64,000 nucleotides of DNA. Source: Neorhizobium sp. NCHU2750 (lineage in GTDB: Bacteria > Pseudomonadota > Alphaproteobacteria > Rhizobiales > Rhizobiaceae). A program made the translations under genes and the position numbers. The stretch lies in NCBI RefSeq assembly GCF_003597675.1, contig NZ_CP030829.1:124001-188000 (forward strand). Reading direction: 5' to 3'. The notes beneath the pieces were generated by a model. It had not been told where the DNA came from. It saw only the letters and a list, made by a program, of their open reading frames with translations, and did not search any database. Positions 1-8,518 of the stretch are shown one piece after another. Within the stretch, counting starts at the first letter, position 1; every line of letters begins with the position of its first letter.

Positions 1-1116
1 ATCGCCTACGCGCAGCGCTTCACGTCCTCCTCGCCCGAGGAGCCATTTGTGGAAATACTGGTCGATAGGCTTCTTCCACCGGATGGCCGGCCGCAACCCT
101 TCGGTGGCTGGAGAACCTTTGTCGATGGCAAGCGCGTGCTGGCGACCAAGGTGGATGACGACACGCTTCTGGTCATGGATCCGCTGCCGCCAAATTTTCT
201 GCGCAGCGATGCTTTGCGGTTTGGTTCGAATTACCTTGTCGCCACCGTGACGTTGATCGTGCTGTTTTCGATTTTTGCGATCTGGGCCATTACCCGCCCG
301 TTGCGCCGTATTGCGGCGGCGGCGATGAGGGCGGACTTGTCGACGGATGCCGCCCCGTTCGAGGAGCGCGGCAGCGTCGAGATCATCGCGCTGGCAGGTG
401 CGCTCAACGGCATGCAACGCCGAATTTCTACCATGGTGGAGGCGCGGACGCGGATGCTGCGCGGCATCAGCCATGATCTTCGCACGCCATTGACGCGGCT
501 ACGGCTACGGGCGGAGCGGGTCGGGGAGACGGAGGTGAGGGATGCGCTGCTTGTAGATATCGAGCGGATCGACCGCCTGCTCAAGGAAAGCCTGGGCTAT
601 CTTCGCGATAACTATCAGCGGGAGGCAGCGCAACGCGCCGATCTTGCCTCGACGGTGAGGACGATCTGCGATGAATTTGCCGACATGGGTCACGACGTCA
701 TCTATCGCGGGCCCGCACGCACGATCACGAGCTTCAAGCCTCTGGCATTGACGCGGGCGGTCACCAATCTCTGCGAGAACGCGGTGAAATTCGGCAGCAG
801 GGTCGAGATCGAGCTTCGGGTCACAGGCGCTCTCGCCGTCATCGACGTTATGGATGACGGTCCGGGTATTCCAAAGGAATATCGAACCCGGGTTCTGGAG
901 CCATTCTTCAAGGTGGATGCCGCGCGCGGCGGCAACAACGCGGGCTTCGGTCTAGGCCTTTCGATCGTCGCCGAAATCGTCCAGGCGCATAACGGCAAGC
1001 TGGAACTGCTCGACCGGATCCCCAAGGGGCTATTGGCCAGATTGACATTGCCAATGGCAGTGGCGTCCCTTGAGCCCTTGACCACCACGGCCTCGTTGGC
1101 AGGCCAGCGGCATTGA
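1..1116 (+). CDS. Sensor histidine kinase, 5' end cut by window edge
   Basis: The reading frame is open from base 1, so the true start lies outside the window; the internal GTG at 49 is probably not the start. About 371 residues remain: the end of a periplasmic region, one membrane segment (about residues 77-97, YLVATVTLIVLFSIFAIWAI), a HAMP linker, a dimerisation/phosphoacceptor H-box (GISHDLRTPLTRLRLRAER, His at about 158 of the visible part), an N-box (NLCENAVKF) and the ATP-lid glycine boxes DDGPGIP and GFGLGLSI. This is the EnvZ-like class of inner-membrane kinase. Its partner regulator is presumably just upstream, outside the window, so the signal cannot be inferred. A strong hairpin follows the stop codon. 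Confidence 0.9.
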   Translation: MAYAQRFTSSSPEEPFVEILVDRLLPPDGRPQPFGGWRTFVDGKRVLATKVDDDTLLVMDPLPPNFLRSDALRFGSNYLVATVTLIVLFSIFAIWAITRPLRRIAAAAMRADLSTDAAPFEERGSVEIIALAGALNGMQRRISTMVEARTRMLRGISHDLRTPLTRLRLRAERVGETEVRDALLVDIERIDRLLKESLGYLRDNYQREAAQRADLASTVRTICDEFADMGHDVIYRGPARTITSFKPLALTRAVTNLCENAVKFGSRVEIELRVTGALAVIDVMDDGPGIPKEYRTRVLEPFFKVDAARGGNNAGFGLGLSIVAEIVQAHNGKLELLDRIPKGLLARLTLPMAVASLEPLTTTASLAGQRH

Positions 1117-1134
1117 TCTGAGCGTCGGGAAACG

Positions 1135-1161
1135 GACAGGCCGCCACCTCGGCGGCCTGTC
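1135..1161. terminator. Hairpin between convergent genes
   Basis: A perfect 11-bp stem (GACAGGCCGCC, 1135-1145) with a 5-nt loop pairs with 1151-1161. It lies between the stop codons of two convergent genes, so it may terminate both. Neither side has a strong T-run, which keeps confidence moderate. Confidence 0.55.
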
Positions 1162-1177
1162 GATTTCCGGGTATGCT

Positions 1178-2362
1178 TCAGGCGTCGAGATAACGCTCGG
1201 CCAGGCGTGCCCACATGGCTGCACCCGTCGTCAGGCTGCCGTCGTTGAAGTCGTATTTCGACGAATGCAGGATGGCGGAGTCCTTGCCGTTGCCGAGACG
1301 CAGGAAGCTGCCGGGGCGATGTTCGAGGAAATAGGCAAAATCCTCGCTGCCGGGCAGGAGCGGGCATGTGGCGACGTTCTCCGCGCCGATCAGCTCTTCC
1401 GCCACTTCGCGGGCGAAGGCGGTTTCCTTTTCCGAGTTCACGACAACCGGATAACCGTGCTCGTAGTCGATTTCGGCGGTCGCGCCATGACCTTCCGCCA
1501 CGCTTGCCGTCAGCTTGCGGATCCGCTCCTTAAGGAAGCTGCGGATGGCCGGATCGAACGAGCGCACGCTCATGCCGATCTTTGCTGTGTTGGCAATGAC
1601 GTTGGTGGCTTCGCCGGCATGGATCGTGCTGACGGTGACCACCGCCGTTTGGGTCGGATCGACATTGCGCGAGACGATCGACTGCAGGGTGGTGACCAGA
1701 TTGCAGGCGATCAGCACCGGATCGACCGTCAGGTGCGGGCGCGAAGCGTGGCCGCCCTTGCCGGTGATGGTGATCCTCACGGTATCGCCTGCCGCCATGA
1801 TCGGCCCGGAGCGGGTGAGCAACGTGCCGGCAGGCATGCCCGGATGGTTGTGGAGGCCGAAAATCGCATCGATCGGGAAGCGATCGAACAGACCGTCGTC
1901 GATCATTCGCTTGGCGCCGCTATTTTGGCCCGCTTCTTCCGCCGGCTGGAAGATCAGCGTCACGGTACCGTTGAACCGCTTGGTGCGGGCGAGATATTCG
2001 GCAGCTCCAAGCAGTACGGTCGTATGGCCGTCATGGCCGCAGGCATGCATTTTGCCGGGCACGGTGCTGGCATATGCGACACCGGTCTCTTCAGCGATCG
2101 GCAACGCATCCATGTCGGCACGGATGCCGATGCTCTTGCTACCCGTGCCATTCTTGAGGACGGCCACCACGCCATGCCCACCGACATTGCGGGTCACTTC
2201 ATAACCCCAGCCTTCCAGCTTGTCGGCGACATAGCGCGCGGTCTCGGCCTCCTCGAAGGAGAGTTCGGGATGGGCGTGCAGATGATGGCGGGTCGCCTTC
2301 AACTCGGCTTCCATGGCATCAAAATCGGAGACGCGGGCGTAGAGATTGTCTTGGCTAGGCAT
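1178..2362 (-). CDS. M20-family amidohydrolase (N-acyl amino acid / hippurate hydrolase type)
   Basis: 394 residues, the usual length for the M20D group of metal-dependent amidohydrolases, which cleave N-acyl, N-aroyl or indole-acetyl amino acids to free amino acid and acid. The motifs are in order: HAHPELSFEE near the N terminus, ADMDALPI, and the metal-binding GKMHACGHDGHT. It is cytoplasmic, with no signal peptide. It follows a polar amino-acid ABC importer on the same strand but is separated from it by a hairpin terminator, so it may be transcribed partly independently. The likely role is deacylation of an imported N-acyl amino acid. Substrate is not determinable from sequence: hippurate-type and auxin-conjugate-type members share these motifs. 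Confidence 0.85.
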   Translation of the reverse strand: MPSQDNLYARVSDFDAMEAELKATRHHLHAHPELSFEEAETARYVADKLEGWGYEVTRNVGGHGVVAVLKNGTGSKSIGIRADMDALPIAEETGVAYASTVPGKMHACGHDGHTTVLLGAAEYLARTKRFNGTVTLIFQPAEEAGQNSGAKRMIDDGLFDRFPIDAIFGLHNHPGMPAGTLLTRSGPIMAAGDTVRITITGKGGHASRPHLTVDPVLIACNLVTTLQSIVSRNVDPTQTAVVTVSTIHAGEATNVIANTAKIGMSVRSFDPAIRSFLKERIRKLTASVAEGHGATAEIDYEHGYPVVVNSEKETAFAREVAEELIGAENVATCPLLPGSEDFAYFLEHRPGSFLRLGNGKDSAILHSSKYDFNDGSLTTGAAMWARLAERYLDA

Positions 2363-2388
2363 CGGATTTCCAGGTTTTCCAGAATTAC

Positions 2389-2418
2389 AAGAAAAGACCC
2401 CGGCCTTTTGGGCCGGGG
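2389..2418 (-). terminator. Rho-independent terminator downstream of the ABC operon
   Basis: Read on the minus strand: an 8-bp GC stem (CCCCGGCC at 2398-2405 pairing with GGCCGGGG at 2411-2418), a 5-nt loop, then a T-rich tract TCTTTTCTT. It lies immediately after the importer ATPase gene and before the amidohydrolase gene, so it should attenuate read-through into the latter. Confidence 0.7.
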
Positions 2419-2434
2419 CGAGTTGGGGAGGGGA

Positions 2435-3214
2435 CTAGAGAAAGCGCGACAGGAAGGCCTGCGTGCGCGGATGTTGCGGGTTGCCGATCACATCTTCCGG
2501 CTTGCCCTGCTCGACGATCACGCCGCCATCCATGAACACGACGCGATCTGCGGCTTCCTTGGCGAAGCCGATCTCGTGGGTGACGACGATCATCGTCAGA
2601 CCCTGCTTTGCAAGATCTCGCATGGTTGCCAGGACTTCGCCGACAAGTTCGGGATCGAGCGCCGAGGTCGGCTCGTCGAACAGCATCAGCTTCGGCTTGA
2701 TCGCCAAGGCACGGGCGATTGCCACACGTTGCTGCTGGCCACCGGACAGCTGGCGGGGATAGGCGTTGGCTTTTTCCGCCAGACCGACGCGCTGAAGAAG
2801 GTTCCTGGCGGTCTCGATCGCGTCCTTGCGGCTGTGACCGTGAATGCCGACCGGCGCCTCGATAATGTTCTGCAGCACCGTCATATGCGGGTAGAGATTG
2901 AACTGCTGGAACACCATGCCGATCTTGCGGCGCTGCTTGGCGATACCATTGGTGGACAGCTTCTCCAGCCGGTCATTCTTCACCCGATAACCGATCTGCT
3001 CCCCATCCACCTCGATATAGCCCTTATGGATGGCCTCGAGGTGGTTGATACAGCGCAGGAAGGTCGACTTACCCGAACCGGACGGCCCGAGGATGACGAC
3101 GACTTCTCCCGGCATGACGTCGAGGTCGATGCCCTTGAGGACCTCAAGGTGATCGAAGGACTTATGGACGTTGCGGGCCTGGACGAGAGGCTTTGCGTTC
3201 TCGACGATTGTCAA
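2435..3214 (-). CDS. Polar amino-acid ABC transporter, ATP-binding protein
   Basis: 259 residues of the GlnQ/HisP type. Walker [10 protein letters not shown] is at about 43-51, the signature [12 protein letters not shown] in the middle, Walker [15 protein letters not shown] follows, and the switch histidine is in VVTHEIGF. It energises uptake through the permease encoded just upstream. Its ATG overlaps the permease stop codon (ATGA), indicating translational coupling. The exact amino acid transported is not readable from the ATPase. Confidence 0.92.
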   Translation of the reverse strand: MTIVENAKPLVQARNVHKSFDHLEVLKGIDLDVMPGEVVVILGPSGSGKSTFLRCINHLEAIHKGYIEVDGEQIGYRVKNDRLEKLSTNGIAKQRRKIGMVFQQFNLYPHMTVLQNIIEAPVGIHGHSRKDAIETARNLLQRVGLAEKANAYPRQLSGGQQQRVAIARALAIKPKLMLFDEPTSALDPELVGEVLATMRDLAKQGLTMIVVTHEIGFAKEAADRVVFMDGGVIVEQGKPEDVIGNPQHPRTQAFLSRFL

Positions 3215-4143
3215 TGGCTTGCCTCCTCGGCTGTGGCCGTGGCCGCTGCCTTGGCGAGACCGGCATTGCGGCGGTCACTGCGGCCATAATAGGCTTCGAT
3301 GTAGCTCTGGCCGATATTCAGCACCGAGGTGATCAGCAGGTACCAGAGGACAGCCACCAGCAGCATCGGGATGATTTCGAACGTGCGGTTATAGATCGAC
3401 TGGACCGAATAGAGCAGGTCGGCCATGGCGATGACGCTGACGAGCGAGGTCGCCTTGATCATGCTGATCAACTGGTTGCCGGTCGGCGGCACGATGGAAC
3501 GCATGGCCTGGGGGATGATGATCCGCCACAATGCGCGGGCTCTCGTCATGCCGAAGGCTTCAGCAGTTTCCGCTTGGCCGCGGTCGACCGAAAGCAGGCC
3601 GCCACGGATGATTTCAGCCATATAAGCTGCTTCATTAAGCGCCAGGCCAACGATTGCGGCCGTCATCGGGGTAATGACCGAGTTGGTATCCCAGCTGACA
3701 AGTGTCGGGCCGAAGGGGATGGAGATCGAAATGGCCGGGAACAGCGTCGACATGTTGTACCAGAAGATCAGCTGGACCAGCAGCGGCGTGCCACGGAAGA
3801 ACCAGATGAACAGCGAGGCAAAACCACTGGCGAGCCTATCATTCGACATGCGCGCGATAGCGATGAGAAGACCGACCATGACGCCGAGGATCATGCCGAC
3901 AACCGTCAGGCCAAGGCTGACATAGAGGCCCTGCATGACGGTCGGATCGAAGAAATAATGGGCGACGACCGGCCAGCCGAAATTTTCGTTGTTGGCGATG
4001 ACCCAGCCGAAATCGATGACCACGAGGGCGATCACGATCCAAAGAACGAGGCGGCCGATACGGAAAGGCGTGTGGGCCGTCGCCACATCGCGGAAGTCGG
4101 CAGCGCCCGAAGGCGCTTCGCTGGTGGTGGTTTTGGTGCTCAT
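3211..4143 (-). CDS. Polar amino-acid ABC transporter, permease
   Basis: 310 residues, with a long hydrophilic N-terminal extension of about 25 residues before the first membrane helix ([16 protein letters not shown]). The HisM/GlnP-type core includes the EAA coupling loop ([20 protein letters not shown]). It is the only permease in the operon, so it should act as a homodimer. Start and stop codons overlap both neighbours by 4 nt (ATGA), as expected of a tightly coupled operon. Confidence 0.9.
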   Translation of the reverse strand: MSTKTTTSEAPSGAADFRDVATAHTPFRIGRLVLWIVIALVVIDFGWVIANNENFGWPVVAHYFFDPTVMQGLYVSLGLTVVGMILGVMVGLLIAIARMSNDRLASGFASLFIWFFRGTPLLVQLIFWYNMSTLFPAISISIPFGPTLVSWDTNSVITPMTAAIVGLALNEAAYMAEIIRGGLLSVDRGQAETAEAFGMTRARALWRIIIPQAMRSIVPPTGNQLISMIKATSLVSVIAMADLLYSVQSIYNRTFEIIPMLLVAVLWYLLITSVLNIGQSYIEAYYGRSDRRNAGLAKAAATATAEEASH

Positions 4144-5033
4144 TTGGGAAGCTGTCCGCCGAGGTTAAGTCCGGGCTGCTTGATCATGTTGTTCTCAAGG
4201 CCCCACTTCTTCATGATCGTGGCATAGGTACCGTTATCGATCAGCACCTTGATGGCATCGATCATGATCGGTCCGAGCGGCGAACCCTTCGGCACGACGG
4301 CGCCCTGGAAGATGTCGTCGAAACCGTTCTTCTGGCCGACGCCGGTCAGTTCAAGCTGACCATTGGCCTGCTGGACGAAATAGGTCAGCGGAGCCTGCGA
4401 AGAGAAGAAGGCATCGGCGCGCTTGGAACGCACGGCCAGGATCGAGGCCGGCTGGTCGGTGTAGGACTGCACTTCGACGGCGCCCTTGCCATCCGCCACG
4501 CACTTGTCGGATTGAGCTTTGATCACCCGCTCGGCGGAACCGCCGGCCATGACCGAGACGCGCTGGCCGCAGGCGGTATCGAGCGAGCTGATGCCTTTCG
4601 GATTGCCCTTTAGCGTCGCGAAGACCACGAATTCCTGAACCCAGTCGACGAAGTCGTTGGCCGTTTCGCGATCCTTGTAGTCACCGATCGGGCCGAAGGC
4701 GAACTGATAGCGGCCGGAATTAACGCCAGCCAACAGCGCAGGCAGGCCGCCAACTGTTGCATGTTCGATCTTGACGCCGAGAACCTGGCCGAGTGCTTCG
4801 GTGAGATCTGCGCTGGCGCCGGTCATTTCAGTGCCGGTGACGATTTCGTAAGGGGGGAATGAACCGTTGTTGACGGAGGTCATCTTGCCGGCAGTCTTGA
4901 TGTCATCGGGCAGCTTGTCGTGCAGGGCCTTGTTGACTTCGAGCTTCGGTGCGGCGTCCTGCGCTTTGGCAATGCCGGCAAAGGCAGCGCCAGCGAGCGC
5001 AAGAGCGATGAGTTTCTTATGCGACATGTTCAT
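4140..5033 (-). CDS. Polar amino-acid ABC transporter, periplasmic binding protein
   Basis: The start was set at the ATG at 5033 rather than an upstream in-frame codon at 5129, because AAGGGGA stands 5-12 nt before it and the resulting protein (297 aa) begins with a clean Sec signal peptide (MNMSHKKLIALALAGAAFAGIAKA). The mature part is a family-3 solute-binding protein (GSFPPYEIVTG near the start, DAFFSSQAPLTYF later). It delivers its ligand to the permease and ATPase encoded downstream. Two cysteines in the TACG and SDKC segments might form a disulfide. The ligand is presumed to be an amino acid or an acylated derivative, from the linked amidohydrolase. Confidence 0.9.
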   Translation of the reverse strand: MNMSHKKLIALALAGAAFAGIAKAQDAAPKLEVNKALHDKLPDDIKTAGKMTSVNNGSFPPYEIVTGTEMTGASADLTEALGQVLGVKIEHATVGGLPALLAGVNSGRYQFAFGPIGDYKDRETANDFVDWVQEFVVFATLKGNPKGISSLDTACGQRVSVMAGGSAERVIKAQSDKCVADGKGAVEVQSYTDQPASILAVRSKRADAFFSSQAPLTYFVQQANGQLELTGVGQKNGFDDIFQGAVVPKGSPLGPIMIDAIKVLIDNGTYATIMKKWGLENNMIKQPGLNLGGQLPK

Positions 5034-5097
5034 TCCCCTTTGTCTTACCAAGTGATGTTCCGTCTGATGACGTGACGTCTGTTGCGATGGTTTAATT

Positions 5098-6081
5098 TCA
5101 GGCCTTGGCGGGCTCGATGCGGCTGCCATCGGTGTCGTATGCGAAGAGCTCTTCCGGCGTCATATGGCGCTTCATGATGCCCTGGGCATGCAATTCCTTG
5201 GCAAAATCGTCGATCATCTTGCGGTTGGCAGCAAAGCCGCTGGCATCCCAGCCCTTGGGCAGGTCACGCGAGGTCCGCAGCACTTCGTCGAACATCCACG
5301 GCGTCGTTTCGGCATATTTGCGACGCTTGGCGGTCCACATCTTCTGCGACTCGTCGACAAGCCTGCTCACTTCGGCGATGACCCACGGGTTTTCTGCGAC
5401 GATCTCGGCCTTGATGCAGATCATGTGCATCCCCGGAACATAGCCGACATCATCAAAATAGCGCTGCTCTTCCGAGCGGAAATCCGACAGAACCTGGCGG
5501 AACGGCGATCCCGGCTCAAAATAACCGTCCGGCATGAACGGCGTAAAGATAGCATCAAGTCCACCTTCGCGCAGCAGATCGACCATCGGGCGCTCGCCCG
5601 GGCAGGCCTCGATCAGGCCAGGCTGTCCGAAGCCGTCGAGACGGTTGGTGATCGGATGGGCCTCCGTCAGGCGGCCAGCATACCACATGGCATCCTTGAC
5701 CTCGACACCCTCGCGGCGGATTGCTGCGCGCGTCCAGGTGTTGCCGCTGTCACGCCAGCCGGTAACACCGATCCGCTTGCCTGCAAGCTGAGCAAGAGTG
5801 GTGATCTTGCTGTCGGCCATGGTCATGATGCAGCGATGACGGAAGCCGCGCATGATGAAGTTCGGAATACCAACAACACTGTCGTCGCCATCGTGGCGCA
5901 ACTGAGTATAGCGGCTGAACGACATTTCGGCGGCATCATGATCGGGATCCTTGCCGACATGAGAGACCAGCGTACCGATGCGATCGACCTGTAGGTCGAG
6001 CTTGTCGGAAGTAATATCGCCGAGGACCAGCGGCGTCATGTAGTCCCAGTCACGCAGTGCAATTCGAAGGCGCAGTGTCAT
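5098..6081 (-). CDS. 4,5-dihydroxyphthalate decarboxylase-like / substrate-binding-fold protein
   Basis: 327 residues with no signal peptide, beginning MTLRLRIALRDWDYMTPL. The sequence resembles the family of 4,5-dihydroxyphthalate decarboxylases, which share the periplasmic binding protein fold with NMT1/THI5-like proteins (AGKRIGVTGWRDSGNTW is characteristic). Without a signal peptide it should be cytoplasmic, favouring an enzymatic over a transport role. It is the first gene of the leftward operon, 64 nt upstream of the binding-protein gene, and is divergent from the MocR regulator. Whether it decarboxylates an aromatic acid or acts on a product of the amidohydrolase is unknown. Confidence 0.65.
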   Translation of the reverse strand: MTLRLRIALRDWDYMTPLVLGDITSDKLDLQVDRIGTLVSHVGKDPDHDAAEMSFSRYTQLRHDGDDSVVGIPNFIMRGFRHRCIMTMADSKITTLAQLAGKRIGVTGWRDSGNTWTRAAIRREGVEVKDAMWYAGRLTEAHPITNRLDGFGQPGLIEACPGERPMVDLLREGGLDAIFTPFMPDGYFEPGSPFRQVLSDFRSEEQRYFDDVGYVPGMHMICIKAEIVAENPWVIAEVSRLVDESQKMWTAKRRKYAETTPWMFDEVLRTSRDLPKGWDASGFAANRKMIDDFAKELHAQGIMKRHMTPEELFAYDTDGSRIEPAKA

Positions 6082-6122
6082 TTGAGATACTCATGTCAGA
6101 AAATGCTGATAGACCGAGATTA

Positions 6123-6170
6123 AAATGTTCATTTCGAAATGATCAAATGTTATTACGTTATTGAACATTT
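6123..6170. promoter_or_regulatory. Inverted-repeat operator between decarboxylase-like gene and MocR gene
   Basis: AAATGTTCA (6123-6131) and its exact reverse complement TGAACATTT (6162-6170) flank an AT-rich 30-bp spacer that also holds the palindrome ATTTCGAAAT (6131-6140). It sits in the 103-bp divergent intergenic region, the expected binding place for the adjacent MocR-type regulator. Assignment as its operator is inference. Confidence 0.5.
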
Positions 6171-6184
6171 AAAATGGTGACGAA

Positions 6185-7510
6185 ATGAGCGATGCCTACG
6201 ACTCGATCTGGTTTGCCGAAAAATTAAGCGATCGCACTATTCGCGGAATCGCATTGGAAACCAGTGCGTTGATCCGGGCAGGCGCTCTTCCCGTCGGTGC
6301 CAAGCTGCCTGCGATCCGCGATCTCGCTTTTTCGCTCGGAGTAAGCCCGGCGACCATTTCGGAGGCCTGGAGCGAGCTGCGGCGACAGAAAATCATCACG
6401 GGGAGGGGGCGTAACGGGACCTGGGTCAGCGGAGATCGCTTCATCGCCAAGCCCGAGCGCCTGGCGAGTTCGGGCGATTATGGCGCCGGCGCACTCGACC
6501 TCACCATGGCCGTGCCCGATCCCGTGCTTCTACCTACACTGGAGAAGGCCCTCGTCTATGGTGCCTCGGCACAGGACCTCAACAGCTACCAGCGCAGCCG
6601 CATCCTGCCCGAACTTGAGACCGAGGCCCGCAAGACCTGGCCCTACGAGGCCGAGGCCTTTCTGGCGATGAATGGCGGCTACAATGCCGTCTATACGGCC
6701 ATCCATGCACTCGTGACACCCGGCGCACCTGTCGCAATCGAGGAGCCGACGGCCATGCGCCTTCTCGACATCCTGGAGCATCAGGGCGCCCGTATTCTGC
6801 CGGTCAAATGCGATGCAGACGGCCCGCTGCCGTCATCCCTCAAGGACGCCATGCGTTACAAGCCCGTCGTTTTCCTGTTCCAGCCACGGCTTCATTCGGT
6901 AACCGGCAGGACGGTGACGCCGGAACGCCTCGGGGAACTCGCAGACGTCCTGCGCGGTAGTGACATCCTGATCATCGAGGATGATGGGATCGCCGACATC
7001 GCGGCAAGTCCGCGTCATTCGCTTGGAAACGAATTCCCCGATCGGGTCATCCATGTGCTTTCCTACTCCAAGACGCTGGGGCCCGACCTTCGCCTGGCGG
7101 TGCTGTCGGGCACAAAGGCGATCGTCGAACAGATCCAGTCCTATCGAAGCTTCAGCGCGGCCTGGACCACCCGCATTCTCCAGGCGGCCGGAGCCTGGCT
7201 GTTGCGCCAGCCCGAAACCTGGCAAAATATCGAAGCCGCGCGGACCATATATAATGAGCGTCGCGACCGTCTTGCCGAGGCGCTAAGGGCACGCGGGCTG
7301 GCTATCCAGACCGGCGCAGGCCTGTCGCTCTGGGTGCCGGTCGCCTCCGAGCCGTTCGCGATGGTGACGCTCGCCGCCCGGCATATTGCGGTCAATTCCG
7401 GCAGCAAGTTCCATGTGAATGGAAGCAGCAGCATTCGCGTGGCCACATCCATGCTCGATGAGCGCTGCGAGGAGGTGGCCGAGGCAATCGCCCTTGCCCA
7501 CGCGATATAA
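6185..7510 (+). CDS. MocR/PdxR-type transcriptional regulator (GntR HTH fused to aminotransferase domain)
   Basis: 441 residues. An N-terminal GntR winged helix (about 15-85; KLPAIRDLAFSLGVSPATISEAW) is followed by a fold-type-I aminotransferase domain. PLP contacts are visible: the Schiff-base lysine in SYSKTLGPDLRL (K296) and the aspartate pair in IIEDDGIADI (266-267). MocR proteins sense PLP or an amino-acid adduct and usually control a divergent operon. Here that is the decarboxylase-like gene, ABC importer and amidohydrolase set, with an inverted repeat between. The ligand is presumably an amino compound taken up or released by that operon. Confidence 0.88.
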   Translation: MSDAYDSIWFAEKLSDRTIRGIALETSALIRAGALPVGAKLPAIRDLAFSLGVSPATISEAWSELRRQKIITGRGRNGTWVSGDRFIAKPERLASSGDYGAGALDLTMAVPDPVLLPTLEKALVYGASAQDLNSYQRSRILPELETEARKTWPYEAEAFLAMNGGYNAVYTAIHALVTPGAPVAIEEPTAMRLLDILEHQGARILPVKCDADGPLPSSLKDAMRYKPVVFLFQPRLHSVTGRTVTPERLGELADVLRGSDILIIEDDGIADIAASPRHSLGNEFPDRVIHVLSYSKTLGPDLRLAVLSGTKAIVEQIQSYRSFSAAWTTRILQAAGAWLLRQPETWQNIEAARTIYNERRDRLAEALRARGLAIQTGAGLSLWVPVASEPFAMVTLAARHIAVNSGSKFHVNGSSSIRVATSMLDERCEEVAEAIALAHAI

Positions 7511-7601
7511 GTAAAGCTTTATCGAGAAATTCGCAGGCACAACCTGGAGGGATAAATGTCGGGCGTCGCGTCGGCAGTCCCTGCATGCTTGCCTACTCTT
7601 A

Positions 7602-7624
7602 CCCCGGTGCAATGTGCACCGGGG
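7602..7624. terminator. Hairpin between convergent mocR-type and rraA-like genes
   Basis: A perfect 10-bp stem (CCCCGGTGCA, 7602-7611; TGCACCGGGG, 7615-7624) with a 3-nt loop lies between two convergent stop codons. The flanks lack a long T-run, so termination is probable but not certain. Confidence 0.45.
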
Positions 7625-7642
7625 CAGTAGTGGAAAGATAGA

Positions 7643-8314
7643 TCAGATACGCCCGAATTCGGCCAGCAGATCCTCGACGGTCTTGCCCTGTTTGACCCAA
7701 GCCCTTGTCTTTTCCTCGCGTTCGGCCTGCTCTTCGGCGAGAGACAGCACTTCCTCTGCTCGGGCGAGGGGGATGACGACAACGCCCATCAGGTCGGCGA
7801 CGACAAAATCGCCGGGATTGACCACGATACCGCCGCAGGCAATCGGCACATTGAGGGACAACTCCTCCTTGCGCCCGGAAAACATCGTGTGGGTGCCGCG
7901 CGGCGTGATGGCGCGCGTCCATATCGGCCATCCGAGGTCCTCCAATTCGTCGGTATCGCGACCCGCGCCGTCAATGACCATCGCTCTGATACCGCGATTC
8001 TGAGCCAGACCTCCCATGAGGCCGCCACAAACGGATGTGTTGGGATCGCCACCGGCATCCACGACGATCACGTCGCCGGGCTGGCCGATTTCAAGCGCCT
8101 TCAGCGGATCGACCAGATCACCCTTGGAGAGTTGAACCGTCAGTGCCTGACCGCAGGTCTTGGCACGAAATGCCGGCTTGATACCGCTGTCCATCACGCC
8201 TGTTCGATATTGGGAATCGGCGAACACAGCCGAAACAGAGTAGAATTTCATCATCGCATCGAAGCGCGAGAGAAGATCGGGGTGGCGATCGAAATTATTG
8301 AATTGCTTTAGCAT
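7643..8314 (-). CDS. RraA-family protein / HMG aldolase-like
   Basis: 223 residues from the ATG at 8314, chosen over a GTG at 8326 because GAGGAG stands just before it. The RraA/dimethylmenaquinone-methyltransferase-like fold is clear, with the conserved segment GGLMGGLAQNRGIRAMVIDG followed by AGRDTDE. The Arg-Asp pair (about 119-120) corresponds to the catalytic pair of 4-hydroxy-4-methyl-2-oxoglutarate/oxaloacetate-type class II aldolases. In a catabolic cluster an aldolase or decarboxylase role is more likely than RNase E inhibition. It is divergent from the cupin-SDR-MFS-SDR operon and is probably controlled by the same IclR regulator. Confidence 0.75.
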   Translation of the reverse strand: MLKQFNNFDRHPDLLSRFDAMMKFYSVSAVFADSQYRTGVMDSGIKPAFRAKTCGQALTVQLSKGDLVDPLKALEIGQPGDVIVVDAGGDPNTSVCGGLMGGLAQNRGIRAMVIDGAGRDTDELEDLGWPIWTRAITPRGTHTMFSGRKEELSLNVPIACGGIVVNPGDFVVADLMGVVVIPLARAEEVLSLAEEQAEREEKTRAWVKQGKTVEDLLAEFGRI

Positions 8315-8439
8315 TTTTCTCCTCACTGACTTTCTTCAGGTCCGTTGATCCGTCTGCCAACTCCCATATTGCAGCTCGCTCGTGGGTGATCTGCTACTGC
8401 CCGTCAGCTTTTCAGGGCAGAATTCCGGCAATGCGTTTA

Positions 8440-8468
8440 TTGACATTCGTCAAACCTGACCCTAGTGT
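8440..8468 (+). promoter_or_regulatory. Sigma-70-like promoter of the cupin-SDR-MFS operon
   Basis: A perfect -35 hexamer TTGACA (8440-8445), 17-bp spacer, and TAGTGT (8463-8468) as a moderate -10. The cupin gene starts 50 bp downstream, and an inverted repeat overlaps the predicted transcription start. Confidence 0.5.
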
Positions 8469-8471
8469 ATT

Positions 8472-8501
8472 CCATATTGTGGACGTTTAACCACTATATG
8501 G
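8472..8501. promoter_or_regulatory. Inverted-repeat operator
   Basis: CCATATTGTGG (8472-8482) and CCACTATATGG (8491-8501) are reverse complements with one mismatch, 8 bp apart, directly downstream of the -10. A repressor bound here would block transcription. The IclR-family regulator encoded at the end of this operon is the obvious candidate, by inference. Confidence 0.5.
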
Positions 8502-8518
8502 TCACTTTGGGAGGTATC

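Noticed and set aside
1265..3289. Long plus-strand open frame of 674 codons
   Set aside because: It lies opposite the amidohydrolase and ABC ATPase genes, has no homology signature, and is explained by high GC at third codon positions.
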